Origin: JBBRWV01 sp038248985
Lineage (GTDB): Bacteria; Planctomycetota; Phycisphaerae; WQYP01
NCBI GenBank assembly: GCA_038248985.1
Contig: JBBRWV010000032.1
Coordinates: forward strand, 1-28,702
DNA length: 28,702 nucleotides
Direction: 5' to 3'
Part shown: piece after piece, positions 1 through 7,259 of the stretch
Numbering within the stretch: the stretch's first letter is position 1
Layout: each line of letters opens with the position of its first letter
Position numbers and translations under genes: made by a program
Notes under the pieces: generated by a model
What the model saw: the letters and a program-made list of their open reading frames with translations, nothing else
Databases searched by the model: none
Told to the model about the DNA's origin: nothing

Positions 1-119
1 AAGACCTCGCCCAGGCTGCCGTCCTCGTACATCCCGGCAGTCATGTAGCCATCGGCGCCGGCGACGCTGAAGGACGTGGTGACGCTGGTCCGCTTCTTGG
101 GCAGGCGCTTGCGCACCGG
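1..119 (-). pseudogene. C-terminal fragment of class II ribonucleotide reductase
   Basis: Read on the minus strand from 119 down to the window edge, the frame gives PVRKRLPKKR, then FSVAGADGY and then YMTAGMYEDGSLGEVF. This matches the conserved C-terminal region of adenosylcobalamin-dependent (NrdJ-type) ribonucleotide reductases, where a RERLPxxRxS stretch precedes a GHEGYxTVGLYxDGxPGE stretch. The enzyme reduces ribonucleotides to deoxyribonucleotides. There is no start codon; the same frame has TGA stops just upstream (about 138-144), so the catalytic part is absent here. The 3' end lies outside the window. It directly abuts a different, out-of-frame coding scrap, so it is either a decayed remnant or a chimeric join. 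Identification is from motif recall only. Confidence 0.5.
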
Positions 120-273
120 GCACCGCCGACGCCGTCAACATCACCCGCGGCTCCAACGTCTCCACCACCGCCCGATGCATCGCCGCCGCCCGTCGCCCGC
201 TCCGACAATTGCGCCATCGCCCCTTCTCAAACGAGTTATTTTTCGTCGAAAAACCCACCAACGCGCGCACCAT
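120..273 (-). pseudogene. LEPR-XLL-type N-terminus of a secreted/surface protein, truncated
   Basis: A minus-strand frame starting at an ATG at 273, with AGGAG about 10 bp upstream (284-288), encodes a basic, Arg-rich N-terminus followed by VETLEPRVMLTASA (motif at 124-156). LEPRxxLSA-like motifs mark the N-terminus of many large exported planctomycete proteins and resemble a sorting signal. After about 30 more bases the sequence becomes the ribonucleotide reductase tail in another frame, so only the first 50 or so residues are authentic. The short length makes this tentative, but the motif match, its position soon after a start with a plausible ribosome-binding site, and the lineage agree. 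Confidence 0.4.
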
Positions 274-666
274 CGACACCATGCTCCTTTGCATACTCCA
301 AAAGCAAAATGCCGATCTTTTCCCACGACAAATTCGCCGCCGCATTTCGCAAGCCGCCAATCCGTGTTGCGTATAATCTGCCGCACCCAATTAGATTTGT
401 CAAATAAAAAACCGATAAAATGACCTTTCTTCACGCCCGCAGTCCCACATTGTTCCCTTACTGCCGTCATGCCTTTCATTCCTCGCTCTCACTACCCCCT
501 CGCGTCCCACCGCCCGCGGAGATCGAAACGACGTCGCGGATAGATGTTCCTCTATACACCGACACCCCTCACGCCCTCCCTTCCCACCCTTCCTTTAAAA
601 AAAGTGTGCGCCCCGCAGGCCGCACCACGCATCTTCCGATGTCTCCCCCGAAGCCAATGCCCCTTC
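274..666. other. No recognisable gene
   Basis: No coding region with a recognisable product is visible. Short open frames on both strands are low-complexity Pro/Arg/His-rich translations typical of shadow reading of C-rich DNA. It lies between the truncated LEPR-XLL start and the RHS scrap, so it may be decayed coding sequence. Confidence 0.5.
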
Positions 667-777
667 CGCAACCGCCTCACCCAGGTCCAAACCCTCAACG
701 CCACCAGCGTCATCACCCAAACCGTCGCCTACGCCTACGACGCCTTCGACCACCGCATCCGCAAAACCAATCACCCA
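667..777 (+). pseudogene. RHS/YD-repeat protein fragment
   Basis: One frame reads RNRLTQVQTLNA, then VITQTVAYAYDAFDHRIRKT. The RLTQV...YxYDAFxRRIxKT pattern is that of RHS/YD repeats, which build the beta-cage shell of RHS and teneurin-like toxin-delivery proteins. Only about 36 residues (roughly one to two repeats) remain, and both flanks degenerate into Pro-rich translation without a start, stop or neighbouring repeats. This is a relic of a larger RHS gene, not a functional gene. The repeat call rests on the YDAF...RI.KT signature. Confidence 0.55.
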
Positions 778-810
778 CGCCTCCAGCATCATCACCCTCG
801 ATCCCCCAAC

Positions 811-1073
811 TTTCTTCTTGACAAGTTCGTTATAAGTTTGGTACAATGCGCCATCACAAAACTCAGGGGAGGGGAAAACCACGTGTCCACCTTCCAATAT
901 GCTCTAACTCTGCTCCCGCTCCCGCCCCTGTCTCAGCCCTCCGCACCCCATCCCCAATCCTCCCCCGCCCCCTTCCCCTCGGTTTTGCTCAACATCGCCA
1001 AAAAAGTGGCGATCTACTTGATTTCATTGCTCCATGCACTCCGCCACCGTGGCGGTCTACCTGCCAACATTGA
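811..1073 (+). repeat. Promoter-led dispersed repeat, copy 1
   Basis: This segment recurs in inverted orientation at 5051-5290. It opens with a near-ideal promoter, TTGACA at 818-823, an 18-bp spacer and TACAAT at 842-847. A C-rich middle differs in length between copies. A conserved core of about 100 bp (971-1073) follows, with only about five differences. The core has two potential hairpins: ATCGCCA(994-1000)/TGGCGAT(1007-1013), and CCGCCAC(1041-1047)/GTGGCGG(1049-1055). It ends 55 bp before the rlmN start. Copy 2 stands in the same relation to the rhamnulokinase gene. It could be a 5' leader RNA, a small RNA gene or a non-autonomous mobile repeat. Confidence 0.75.
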
Positions 1074-1115
1074 TCGTCCCCCCTCCACGATCACCATCTC
1101 CCCCTCCCGTTCCGC

Positions 1116-1121
1116 TATACT
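1116..1121 (+). promoter_or_regulatory. -10 element immediately before rlmN
   Basis: TATACT ends 7 bp before the ATG at 1129 and no Shine-Dalgarno sequence lies between them. Transcription would start at or next to the A of the ATG, giving a leaderless message. No good -35 is visible. The same layout recurs at six other genes in the window. Confidence 0.5.
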
Positions 1122-1128
1122 GGCCCCC

Positions 1129-2334
1129 ATGAAGACCGAATTGCCCGCCGAAAAACCCCCCGAGTCCCTCCCCAAAGAGCACCTCCTCGCCTTCTCCTTG
1201 GAAGACCTCACCACCCGTCTCGTCCAACTCAACCTCCCCAAATTCCGCGCCGCCCAAATCCTCGAATGGATTTACAAAAAACGCGCCACCTCCTTCGACC
1301 AAATGACCAACATCGCCAAACCCGAACGCGCCTTCCTCGAAGAAAATTTCCAGATCTTCAACAGCCAGGTCGTCCGCCACGTCACCTCCACCGACCTCAC
1401 CGAAAAAACCCTCCTCCAATGGCCCCAAGCCTCCGCCGGCACCGGCGGCCTCACCGAAACCGTCATGATCCCCTCCGACGACGACCAAGCCGACGACTAC
1501 GGCAACACCACCGTCGCCCACCGCCGCACCGCCTGCCTCTCCACCCAAGTCGGCTGCCCCGTCCGTTGTGCCTTCTGTGCCTCCGGCCTCGAAGGCCTCA
1601 AAGGCAACCTCACCGCCGGACAAATCGTCGAACAGTGCCTCCGCCTCACCCACCTCCTCCCCGTCGAACGCCGCATCAGCAACGTCGTCTTCATGGGCAT
1701 GGGCGAACCGCTCGCCAACTTCTCCGCCACCGTCGCCGCCATCCGCACCCTCATGGCCGACTGGGCCTTCCACATCTCCGCCCGAAAAATCACCCTCTCC
1801 ACCGTCGGCCTCCCCCCACAAATGAAAAAACTCGCCGACCTCGAAATCCCCGTCACCCTCGCCATTTCCCTCCACGCCCCCAACGACGAACTCCGCGCCC
1901 AGATCATCCCCTGGGCCGAAAAAATCTCCCTCGCTCAGATTACCGAAGCCGGCAAGTACTACTTCGAAAAAACCGGCCGCGAAGTCACCCTCGAATACAT
2001 CATGCTCGACGGCGTAAACACCCTCCCCGAACACGCCCGCCAACTTGCCCAAATCGCCAAATCCCTCCGCGCCAACGTCAACCTCATCTATTACAACGAA
2101 GTCCCCGAGCTCCCCTTCAAACGTCCCGTCGGCCAAACCATGTTCTCCTTCCAGAACATCCTCCGCTCCTCCGGTATCAACACTCACGTCCGCCGTAGTC
2201 GCGGACGCGACGTCGCCGCCGCCTGCGGCCAACTTGCCCGCCAGGACAAAAAAGACCGCGGCCAAACCCACCCCGATTCCGATTCGCCCGAAACCTTGAC
2301 TCAAATCACCACCCCTCAAACCCCCGAGGAATAG
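1129..2334 (+). CDS. rlmN: Dual-specificity 23S rRNA/tRNA adenine-C2 methyltransferase RlmN
   Basis: The 401-residue protein is a radical-SAM methyltransferase that methylates C2 of A2503 in 23S rRNA and of A37 in some tRNAs, in the cytosol. The cluster motif C143-x3-C147-x2-C150 (CPVRCAFC) binds the 4Fe-4S cluster. A preceding Cys in ACLSTQVGC (about C136) and the C-terminal Cys in AAACGQL (about C366) match the conserved RlmN cysteines, the latter being the methyl-carrying residue. GMGEPL and the SLHAPND region are also present. An RlmN N-terminal domain (YKKRATSFDQMTNI) precedes the radical-SAM part. The ATG at 1129 is chosen because the frame upstream reads through the repeat element and because TATACT lies 7 bp before it. 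The last 30 or so residues are a polar tail beyond the usual end. Codons strongly prefer C at the third position. Confidence 0.95.
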   Translation: MKTELPAEKPPESLPKEHLLAFSLEDLTTRLVQLNLPKFRAAQILEWIYKKRATSFDQMTNIAKPERAFLEENFQIFNSQVVRHVTSTDLTEKTLLQWPQASAGTGGLTETVMIPSDDDQADDYGNTTVAHRRTACLSTQVGCPVRCAFCASGLEGLKGNLTAGQIVEQCLRLTHLLPVERRISNVVFMGMGEPLANFSATVAAIRTLMADWAFHISARKITLSTVGLPPQMKKLADLEIPVTLAISLHAPNDELRAQIIPWAEKISLAQITEAGKYYFEKTGREVTLEYIMLDGVNTLPEHARQLAQIAKSLRANVNLIYYNEVPELPFKRPVGQTMFSFQNILRSSGINTHVRRSRGRDVAAACGQLARQDKKDRGQTHPDSDSPETLTQITTPQTPEE

Positions 2335-2469
2335 CCATATAGGGCCTGAATTGCGATTTTATACACTTAGTATGCAACGTTTACCCCAAAATAGCCGTTA
2401 AGCTAAGTAGCCAACATAAACCCGGAGCCTGCCGTTTTCGGTCAACTCTTCTCTTCGGGAGTAAAAATC

Positions 2470-2976
2470 ATGCGGTTCAATGTCAAAGGCGCCGACAAAG
2501 AGTCAGGTGCCGACGTGAAAATCACGTTAGTCGCCCCGAATCAGAAAGCCGCCGAACAACAAGCCCATGATCGCGGCATTCTCGTCGAAACACTCGCGCC
2601 CGAGCCCGAAGCGGAGAAAGATGCGATTGCCCTGATCGACGATCCGCCCGCCGACGAAGCGACCACCACCGGCGCGGGCCCGGATGGTGCTCCTCATCAT
2701 GATCATGCCTCTCACGGAACCATCTCGTTGTCGGCCAATGCCCCTTCCGAAGCTGGCCGCACCAGCGATGGCTCGATTCCCAACAAGATCGAAGTCGAAG
2801 CCGCCATGGAATATCACGTGGTAATGAACCAGGCCGTTTACTTGCTGGAGGTTGCCGTGAACAAATACATCAAGGACGGCTGGGAGCCTCAGGGCAGTTT
2901 GACGATCGGGTACTTCAACAACTCGCCGCAATATTTTCAGGCGTTGGTGCGGAAGAAAAAAACGCTTAAGGCATAA
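2470..2976 (+). CDS. DUF1737-like small cytosolic protein
   Basis: This 168-residue protein has no signal peptide or membrane segment. Residues 1-45 (RFNVKGADKESGADV...AEQQAHDRGILVE) resemble a short alpha/beta module, of the form xFxVKGxDxxTGxxxxxxxxAxxxxxAxxxAxxxGxxVE, seen in many planctomycete proteins. A poor-complexity acidic/His linker spans about 46-110. The C-terminus (EYHVVMNQAVYLLEVAVNKYIKDGWEPQG...YFQALVRKK) matches the DUF1737 pattern, a small fold of unknown role. The start has a GGAG 9 bp upstream. Its 3' end overlaps the convergent mutarotase gene by 11 bp. Function is unknown. Confidence 0.7.
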   Translation: MRFNVKGADKESGADVKITLVAPNQKAAEQQAHDRGILVETLAPEPEAEKDAIALIDDPPADEATTTGAGPDGAPHHDHASHGTISLSANAPSEAGRTSDGSIPNKIEVEAAMEYHVVMNQAVYLLEVAVNKYIKDGWEPQGSLTIGYFNNSPQYFQALVRKKKTLKA

Positions 2977-3415
2977 CGACGCCAATGGTTAAGAGGATGT
3001 TGGCATAAATGCGCTGTTCGCCGGTGGCGATGACAAGTGCGACGTCGGGCGTGCTGGCGGCCCCGTAGAAGGCGAACCGTTCAACCTTGGTGAGGGGAAT
3101 CTTCGGGTATTTTTTTGCATCCAGAATCGCGCGAAAGTTTTGGAAAATAGGCGGATCATTTTTCAACGCATAAGGACCGGACTTCATCGGCTCCATGACT
3201 TCCACGAGTTCGATGGGAATTGTGTCGAGCAGCGGTGAAAGGATGTCCGTAACAGACAGAAAACCCGGCGCAAAATTGAGGTGCACAATCTCGGCGGCTG
3301 GATTCTTCTTGGTGGCGAACGGATAATTGCCATCCGCGATGAGGATTTTGGAGGAATGCCCGATGCGGCCCAGAGCGGCCAGAAGTTGCGGATGAAGAAT
3401 AGGGGTTTTGAGCAT
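2966..3415 (-). CDS. RbsD/FucU-family sugar mutarotase
   Basis: The 149-residue protein matches the RbsD/FucU family, which interconverts anomers or pyranose/furanose forms of sugars such as fucose and ribose so that kinases or isomerases get the right form. Landmarks are LLAALGRIGHSSKILIADGN near residues 10-30, where the His in GH is the conserved active-site position and ADxNxP is the family signature, and the C-terminal TGE...YANILLTIGV strand. The Asp usual after GHG is Ser here (GHSS). It lies 123 bp downstream of the rhamnulokinase gene on the same strand, so a joint role in deoxy-sugar catabolism is likely. FucU-type specificity fits the context better than RbsD, but the sequence alone does not settle it. 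Confidence 0.8.
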   Translation of the reverse strand: MLKTPILHPQLLAALGRIGHSSKILIADGNYPFATKKNPAAEIVHLNFAPGFLSVTDILSPLLDTIPIELVEVMEPMKSGPYALKNDPPIFQNFRAILDAKKYPKIPLTKVERFAFYGAASTPDVALVIATGEQRIYANILLTIGVVMP

Positions 3416-3440
3416 TTTTTCTCGCTTTAGAAGATGATTT

Positions 3441-3500
3441 TTACCACGAAGGCACGAAGAGACGATTGAGGGTGATGTGGTAGATTGTAGCGATGGTCAT
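3441..3500 (-). other. Possible 19-codon leader ORF upstream of the mutarotase gene
   Basis: An ATG at 3500 preceded by AGGTG at 6 bp spacing opens a 19-codon frame (MTIATIYHITLNRLFVPSW) that stops 25 bp before the mutarotase start. A -10-like TATACT sits just upstream at 3520-3525. The final part contains TTCGTGCCTTCGTGGT, a word that also looks like an intergenic repeat unit, so this may be non-coding. Confidence 0.2.
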
Positions 3501-3538
3501 GGGAAACACCTCGGGGGGCAGTATAGCAGATCGGAGGT

Positions 3539-4987
3539 CTATTTTTGCGGGGTGAACGTCTTGACGTTGAAGGATTGGGCGATGAGGGTGCGGGCGTGGG
3601 AGATTGAACCGAGGTGGCCAGTGGAGAGGGCTTGGGCGGCGATGTTGCCCAGGGCGGTGGCTTCGACGGGGCCGGCGATGACGGTCATTTTTGTGGCGTT
3701 GGCGGCGAGTTGGTTGAGAAGATTGTTTTGCGAGCCGCCGCCGACGATGTGGAGGCGGGTGAATTTTTTGCCGGTAAGTTCTTCGAGGATTTTGGCGACT
3801 TTGGCGTAGGTGTGAGCGAGGGATTCGAAGATGATGCGGGCGAACTGGCCGGGGGTGGAAGGGGTGGGGAGATTGTAACGCTGAAGGTGGGCGATGATTT
3901 TTTGGGGCATGTCGCCGGGGGTGGAGAATGCGGGATCGTCGAGGTCCAGAAGGGCCAGATGCGGTTGCGATGACTCGGCGAGTTGGACAATCGTGGCGTA
4001 GTCGAGATCGGTCCCGGCGGCGGCCCAGGAGCGTTTGCATTCTTGAAGGAGCCAGAGGCCGGCGATGTTTTTGAGGAGGCGGATTTTTCCGCCCACTCCA
4101 CCTTCATTGGTGACGTTGTAGTGGGCGGCTTTTTCGGAGAGGACGGGATGGTCGACTTCGGCACCGAGGAGCGACCAGGTGCCGCTGGAGAGGTAGAGCC
4201 AATCATCGCCGGAGGTGGCGGGGACGGCGGCGACGGCGGAGGCGGTGTCGTGGGAGCCGACAGAAATGACGGGGATGCCGGTGGCGTTGAGGGATTGGCC
4301 GATGGATTTTTGGACGGTGCCGAGGAGCGAGTTTTTTTGCGCTGGGTGAATGAGGGGCGGGAAGAGCTCGGGCGCGAGGCCGAGGGTGGAAAGGATTTCG
4401 GGGGACCAGGTGCGGGTTTGGGCGTCGAGCATTTGGGAGGTGCTGGCGATGGTGTATTCATTGCCTTGTTTTCCGGAGAGCCAATAAGCGATGAGGTCGG
4501 GCATGAAGAGGAGGGATTTGGCGGCGTGGAGTTGAGGGGAGTTGCTGAAGGAGAGGGAGGCGAGTTGGAAGAGGGTGTTGAGGGGCATGGTTTGGATGCC
4601 GGTGATAGAGTAGATTTTGGATTGGGGGAGTTTGGCGAAGACTTTTTCGGGGAGGCCGTCGGTGCGGGAATCGCGGTAGCATACGGGGTTGGCGAGGAGT
4701 TGGCCGTGGGCGTCGAGGAGGGCGAAGTCGACGCCCCAGGTATCGACGGCGATGCCGGAGATGGTGTGGGCGGCGGTGGCTTTGGCGATGCCGGTCTGGA
4801 CCTCGTGCCAGAGTCGGAGAACATCCCAGTGGAGGGTGGAGCGGCCGTCGGCGGTAGGGGTGCGGATGGAGAGGTTGGGGAAGCGGTGGAGTTCAGTGAG
4901 GGTGATTTTGTCGGGGGAGAGTGTGCCGAGCATGACGCGACCGGATTCGGCGCCGAAGTCGATGGCGAGGAAATTGTGGGTGGACAT
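3539..4987 (-). CDS. rhaB: Rhamnulokinase (FGGY family)
   Basis: The 482-residue protein phosphorylates L-rhamnulose to L-rhamnulose 1-phosphate with ATP in the cytosol. The N-terminal FGGY nucleotide-binding motif is AIDFGAESGRVMLG (about residues 7-20). VDTWGVDFALLD and NPVCYRDSRTDG are characteristic of RhaB rather than xylulo- or glycerol kinases. SVGSHDTASAV and LSSGTWSLLG form the second domain's phosphate motifs, and LHIVGGGSQNNLLNQLAA is the FGGY_C adenosine motif. Length is as expected. The ATG at 4987 is preferred over 4999 because GGAG lies 7 bp upstream. It is followed by the mutarotase gene. Promoter TTGCCA-N16-TACAAT and repeat copy 2 stand upstream. RhaA, RhaD and a regulator are not in the window. 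Confidence 0.9.
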   Translation of the reverse strand: MSTHNFLAIDFGAESGRVMLGTLSPDKITLTELHRFPNLSIRTPTADGRSTLHWDVLRLWHEVQTGIAKATAAHTISGIAVDTWGVDFALLDAHGQLLANPVCYRDSRTDGLPEKVFAKLPQSKIYSITGIQTMPLNTLFQLASLSFSNSPQLHAAKSLLFMPDLIAYWLSGKQGNEYTIASTSQMLDAQTRTWSPEILSTLGLAPELFPPLIHPAQKNSLLGTVQKSIGQSLNATGIPVISVGSHDTASAVAAVPATSGDDWLYLSSGTWSLLGAEVDHPVLSEKAAHYNVTNEGGVGGKIRLLKNIAGLWLLQECKRSWAAAGTDLDYATIVQLAESSQPHLALLDLDDPAFSTPGDMPQKIIAHLQRYNLPTPSTPGQFARIIFESLAHTYAKVAKILEELTGKKFTRLHIVGGGSQNNLLNQLAANATKMTVIAGPVEATALGNIAAQALSTGHLGSISHARTLIAQSFNVKTFTPQK

Positions 4988-5017
4988 GGGAATCTCCAAA
5001 GGACGGGGTGAGGGAGC

Positions 5018-5045
5018 ATTGTAAGGAAGGCAGGAATTTTGGCAA
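5018..5045 (-). promoter_or_regulatory. Promoter of the rhamnulokinase gene
   Basis: Minus-strand TTGCCA (5045-5040), a 16-bp spacer and TACAAT (5023-5018) lie about 30 bp upstream of the ATG, just downstream of repeat copy 2. A conventional ribosome-binding site follows, so this message would have a leader. Confidence 0.5.
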
Positions 5046-5050
5046 AAAAG

Positions 5051-5290
5051 TCAATGTTTGCGGGTAGACCGCCACGGTGGCGGAGTGGATGGAGCAATGA
5101 AATCAAGTAGATCGCCACATTTTTGGCGATGTTGAGCAAAACCGAGGGGAAGGAGGACGGGGCGCGGAGGCCTGAGCCAGGAGCAGAGCCTGGGGTAGGG
5201 CGTGTTGGAATGTGGACATGAATTTTTCCCTCCCCCGAGTTTTTGGATGCGGGGCATTGTACCAAACTTATAGCGAACTTTTCAAGAAAA
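5051..5290 (-). repeat. Promoter-led dispersed repeat, copy 2
   Basis: This is the second copy of the element at 811-1073, on the opposite strand. It opens with TTGAAA (5285-5280), the same 18-bp spacer and TACAAT (5261-5256). Its middle is shorter by 21 bp. The last 100 bp or so (5153-5051) match copy 1 with about five substitutions; the first hairpin keeps both arms and changes only in the loop, and the second is unchanged. It ends 64 bp before the rhamnulokinase start and begins about 10 bp after the metallophosphoesterase stop. Confidence 0.75.
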
Positions 5291-5299
5291 AAATTTTGG

Positions 5300-6112
5300 T
5301 TATCTGGTGGGGGCGGCGGAGCGGAGGGTGAGGAGGAGGGCTTCGGGGGGGCAGAACATGCGGACACGGAGGCCGGCGACGCCGATGCCGCGGTTGACGA
5401 TCATCCAGGTTTGTCCGCGGGCGTGTTCGATGCGGTGGAGGCCGGTGCATTGCAATGCGGGGAGGGTGTCCTGGCGGAAGAGGGGTCGGCCGTCGGGCCA
5501 GCAGATTTGTCCGCCGTGGGTGTGACCGGCGAGGCAGATATCGGCACCGGCGGCCATGGCGGGGAAGACGAGGTCGGGGTAGTGGAGGAGCATGAGGACG
5601 AAGTCAGTGGGGCGGACGAGGCGCATGGCGGTGGGGATGTCGGTGTCGATGCGGCGGTGCTGGTGGATGCCGACGAGGGCGAGGCGCGGGGCGGTGGTGG
5701 GTTCGAGGGAGAGGGCGGGGGAATTGGGTGCGGGGAGGAAGACGGCCTGGTTTTTGAGGAGGACGCGGGGGAGGCCCGATTTATCGAGGGTGCGGGCGAG
5801 GGCGGCACCGAGTTTGGCGGAGTCATGGTTGCCCAGGATGAAATAGGTGCCCAGGCGAGGGGCGAGGGGGGTGAGGAAGCGTTCAACGTTGGTGAGGGAA
5901 CGTTTCCAGAGCCAGGAGCGGTGTCCGAGGTCGCCGGTGATGAGGACGATGTCGGCGCGGAGGGACGGGAGGAGTTTGGTCCAGATGGTGAGTTTTTGGG
6001 TCCAGGAGGTGATGTGGAGGTCGGAGAGGTGGAGGATGCGCAGTCCGTCGAACTCTGGAGGGAGGCGGGGACAGGGGAGGTCAGCTTTTTGGATGTGGGG
6101 GTGGAAGAACAT
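5300..6112 (-). CDS. Calcineurin-like metallophosphoesterase (YkuE/LpxG-like)
   Basis: The 270-residue protein has the full two-metal phosphoesterase motif set: D31-x-H33 (LSDLHIT), GD at 60-61 (ITGDLGH), GNHD at 94-97, a Tyr/His pair in LLHYPD, and GHTHGGQ near the C-terminus. Such enzymes hydrolyse phosphoesters or pyrophosphates. The compact GHTHGGQ-type subfamily includes YkuE and LpxG-like UDP-2,3-diacylglucosamine hydrolases, so a role at the membrane surface or in lipid A synthesis is possible but unproven. No signal peptide is clear; the N-terminus is mildly hydrophobic. No Shine-Dalgarno precedes the ATG; TAGAAT lies 6 bp upstream, pointing to a leaderless message. Confidence 0.85.
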   Translation of the reverse strand: MFFHPHIQKADLPCPRLPPEFDGLRILHLSDLHITSWTQKLTIWTKLLPSLRADIVLITGDLGHRSWLWKRSLTNVERFLTPLAPRLGTYFILGNHDSAKLGAALARTLDKSGLPRVLLKNQAVFLPAPNSPALSLEPTTAPRLALVGIHQHRRIDTDIPTAMRLVRPTDFVLMLLHYPDLVFPAMAAGADICLAGHTHGGQICWPDGRPLFRQDTLPALQCTGLHRIEHARGQTWMIVNRGIGVAGLRVRMFCPPEALLLTLRSAAPTR

Positions 6113-6118
6113 CTTTGG

Positions 6119-6124
6119 ATTCTA
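6119..6124 (-). promoter_or_regulatory. -10 element before the metallophosphoesterase gene
   Basis: Minus-strand TAGAAT (6124-6119) is separated by 6 bp from the ATG at 6112, with no Shine-Dalgarno between. It fits the leaderless pattern seen at several genes here. Confidence 0.45.
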
Positions 6125-6273
6125 GCACGTCAGAGACGAGGGGGGAGGGGCGAGCGGTCAGGGGTAAGACGGAGGGGGATCGAGGGCGGGTGAGGAATGG
6201 GGAGCGGGGGTGACAACTTTTGGTCAGGACTGGACAGGGTAAGCAAGAAGCAAGAAGTACGATGGCGGGGGCG

Positions 6274-6309
6274 AAAAAAAGGCCCGGCGCGGTTGAGGAC
6301 GCCGGGCTT
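6274..6309 (-). terminator. Intrinsic terminator after the SGNH hydrolase genes
   Basis: On the minus strand GCCCGGCG (6307-6300) pairs perfectly with CGCCGGGC (6289-6282) around a 10-nt loop, followed by CTTTTTTT (6281-6274). It lies about 20 bp after the stop of the SGNH hydrolase gene at 6330. Confidence 0.85.
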
Positions 6310-6329
6310 TGAGTGCATGACGTGGGGGG

Positions 6330-7151
6330 TTACTTGTCGGGGGTGGTGGTCGAGGCGGCGGGGGTGGGGACGGCGGGGGCGCCGAGCCATTCGGTGAGGG
6401 TGGGGGTGATGGCATCGGCCCAGATTTGATAGCCCTTGGGGGTGAGGTGGAGGAAGTCGTTCATCATTTCCTTGGTGAGGGTGCCGTCTTCAGTGAGGAA
6501 TTTGTCGCCGAAATCGAGGTATTTGATGGTTTTGCCGTTGTCGAGTTGGGCGATGATGGCGTTGATGTCTTTGAGTTTCTGGCGGATGGGGTCGGTGGCT
6601 TTGGGGGAGCGGGGGAAGATGGCGAGGAGGAGGACCTTGGTGTCGGGAGATTGTTTGTGGACTTCGGTGACGATGGCGGTGATGCCCGCGGCGATATTTT
6701 CGACGGAGTCATCCCCGGCGTTGTTGGTGCCGATCATGAGGACGAGGGCTTGGGGTTTGAGGTTTTCAAACTCGCCATTTTGGAGGCGCCAGAGGACGTG
6801 TTGGGTGCGGTCGCCGCTGATGCCGAAGTTGGCGGGATTCCAGCCGCCGAAAGCGGGTTCCCAGATTTTTTTCTGGCTGTGCCAGCCGTCGGTGATGGAG
6901 TCGCCGAGGAAGTAGAGGTTATAGGGGCCTTTTTTGGCGAGTTCGACGTTGGCTTCGTGGTGTTTGGTCCAGCCACCATCGCCGCGGGGGGAGGCGACGG
7001 TGGGGGATACGGGGGCTTTTTTGGGAGGTGCGGCCTTGGTGGTGGCGGGTGGGGGCAGGGTTTGCATTTGGGCTTCCGCCAGGGTGTACAGAGAGAAGGA
7101 GATGCCGAGGGATGCGGCGAGGATGGGTGCGACGAGGGATTTGATTTTCAT
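6330..7151 (-). CDS. Secreted SGNH/GDSL hydrolase (PAF-acetylhydrolase-like), paralogue 1
   Basis: The 273-residue protein is an SGNH-type serine esterase. Residues 1-27 form a signal peptide (MKIKSLVAPILAASLGIS...AEA), followed by a Pro/Ala-rich stretch to about 60. Block I is GDSITDGW with the nucleophilic Ser, block II is GISGDRTQHVLWRL, block III is GTNN, and block V is DFLHLTPKGY with the catalytic Asp/His. This arrangement matches the PAF acetylhydrolase beta/gamma-like group, which often deacetylates carbohydrates or short esters; the substrate is unknown. The ATG at 7151 has GGAG 5 bp upstream. A short Ala/Thr tail follows the catalytic domain. It lies 108 bp downstream of its paralogue on the same strand and shares its terminator. 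Confidence 0.88.
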   Translation of the reverse strand: MKIKSLVAPILAASLGISFSLYTLAEAQMQTLPPPATTKAAPPKKAPVSPTVASPRGDGGWTKHHEANVELAKKGPYNLYFLGDSITDGWHSQKKIWEPAFGGWNPANFGISGDRTQHVLWRLQNGEFENLKPQALVLMIGTNNAGDDSVENIAAGITAIVTEVHKQSPDTKVLLLAIFPRSPKATDPIRQKLKDINAIIAQLDNGKTIKYLDFGDKFLTEDGTLTKEMMNDFLHLTPKGYQIWADAITPTLTEWLGAPAVPTPAASTTTPDK

Positions 7152-7259
7152 GGGGTCTCCAAAATAATGGACGAAGAAATGATTGGGCAAAGGCCCGGGA
7201 GGGGTGAGGGATATTATGCGGTGAAGGGAGCGTGGCGTAAACGGCGGGGGTGTGGATCG

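Noticed and set aside
846..1073. 75-codon plus-strand frame (and the 68-codon counterpart at 5051-5257 minus)
   Set aside because: The ATG overlaps the promoter's -10 so it would not be transcribed, the middle varies in length, and core differences between copies are amino-acid changing. Treated as a non-coding repeat.
1057..2319. 420-codon minus-strand frame opposite rlmN
   Set aside because: Gly/Val/Glu-rich, low-complexity shadow of a C-ending-codon gene; no recognisable motif.
3685..5367. Long Pro/Ser-rich minus-strand frame overlapping rhaB
   Set aside because: Alternate-frame shadow of rhaB and of the repeat; no domain.
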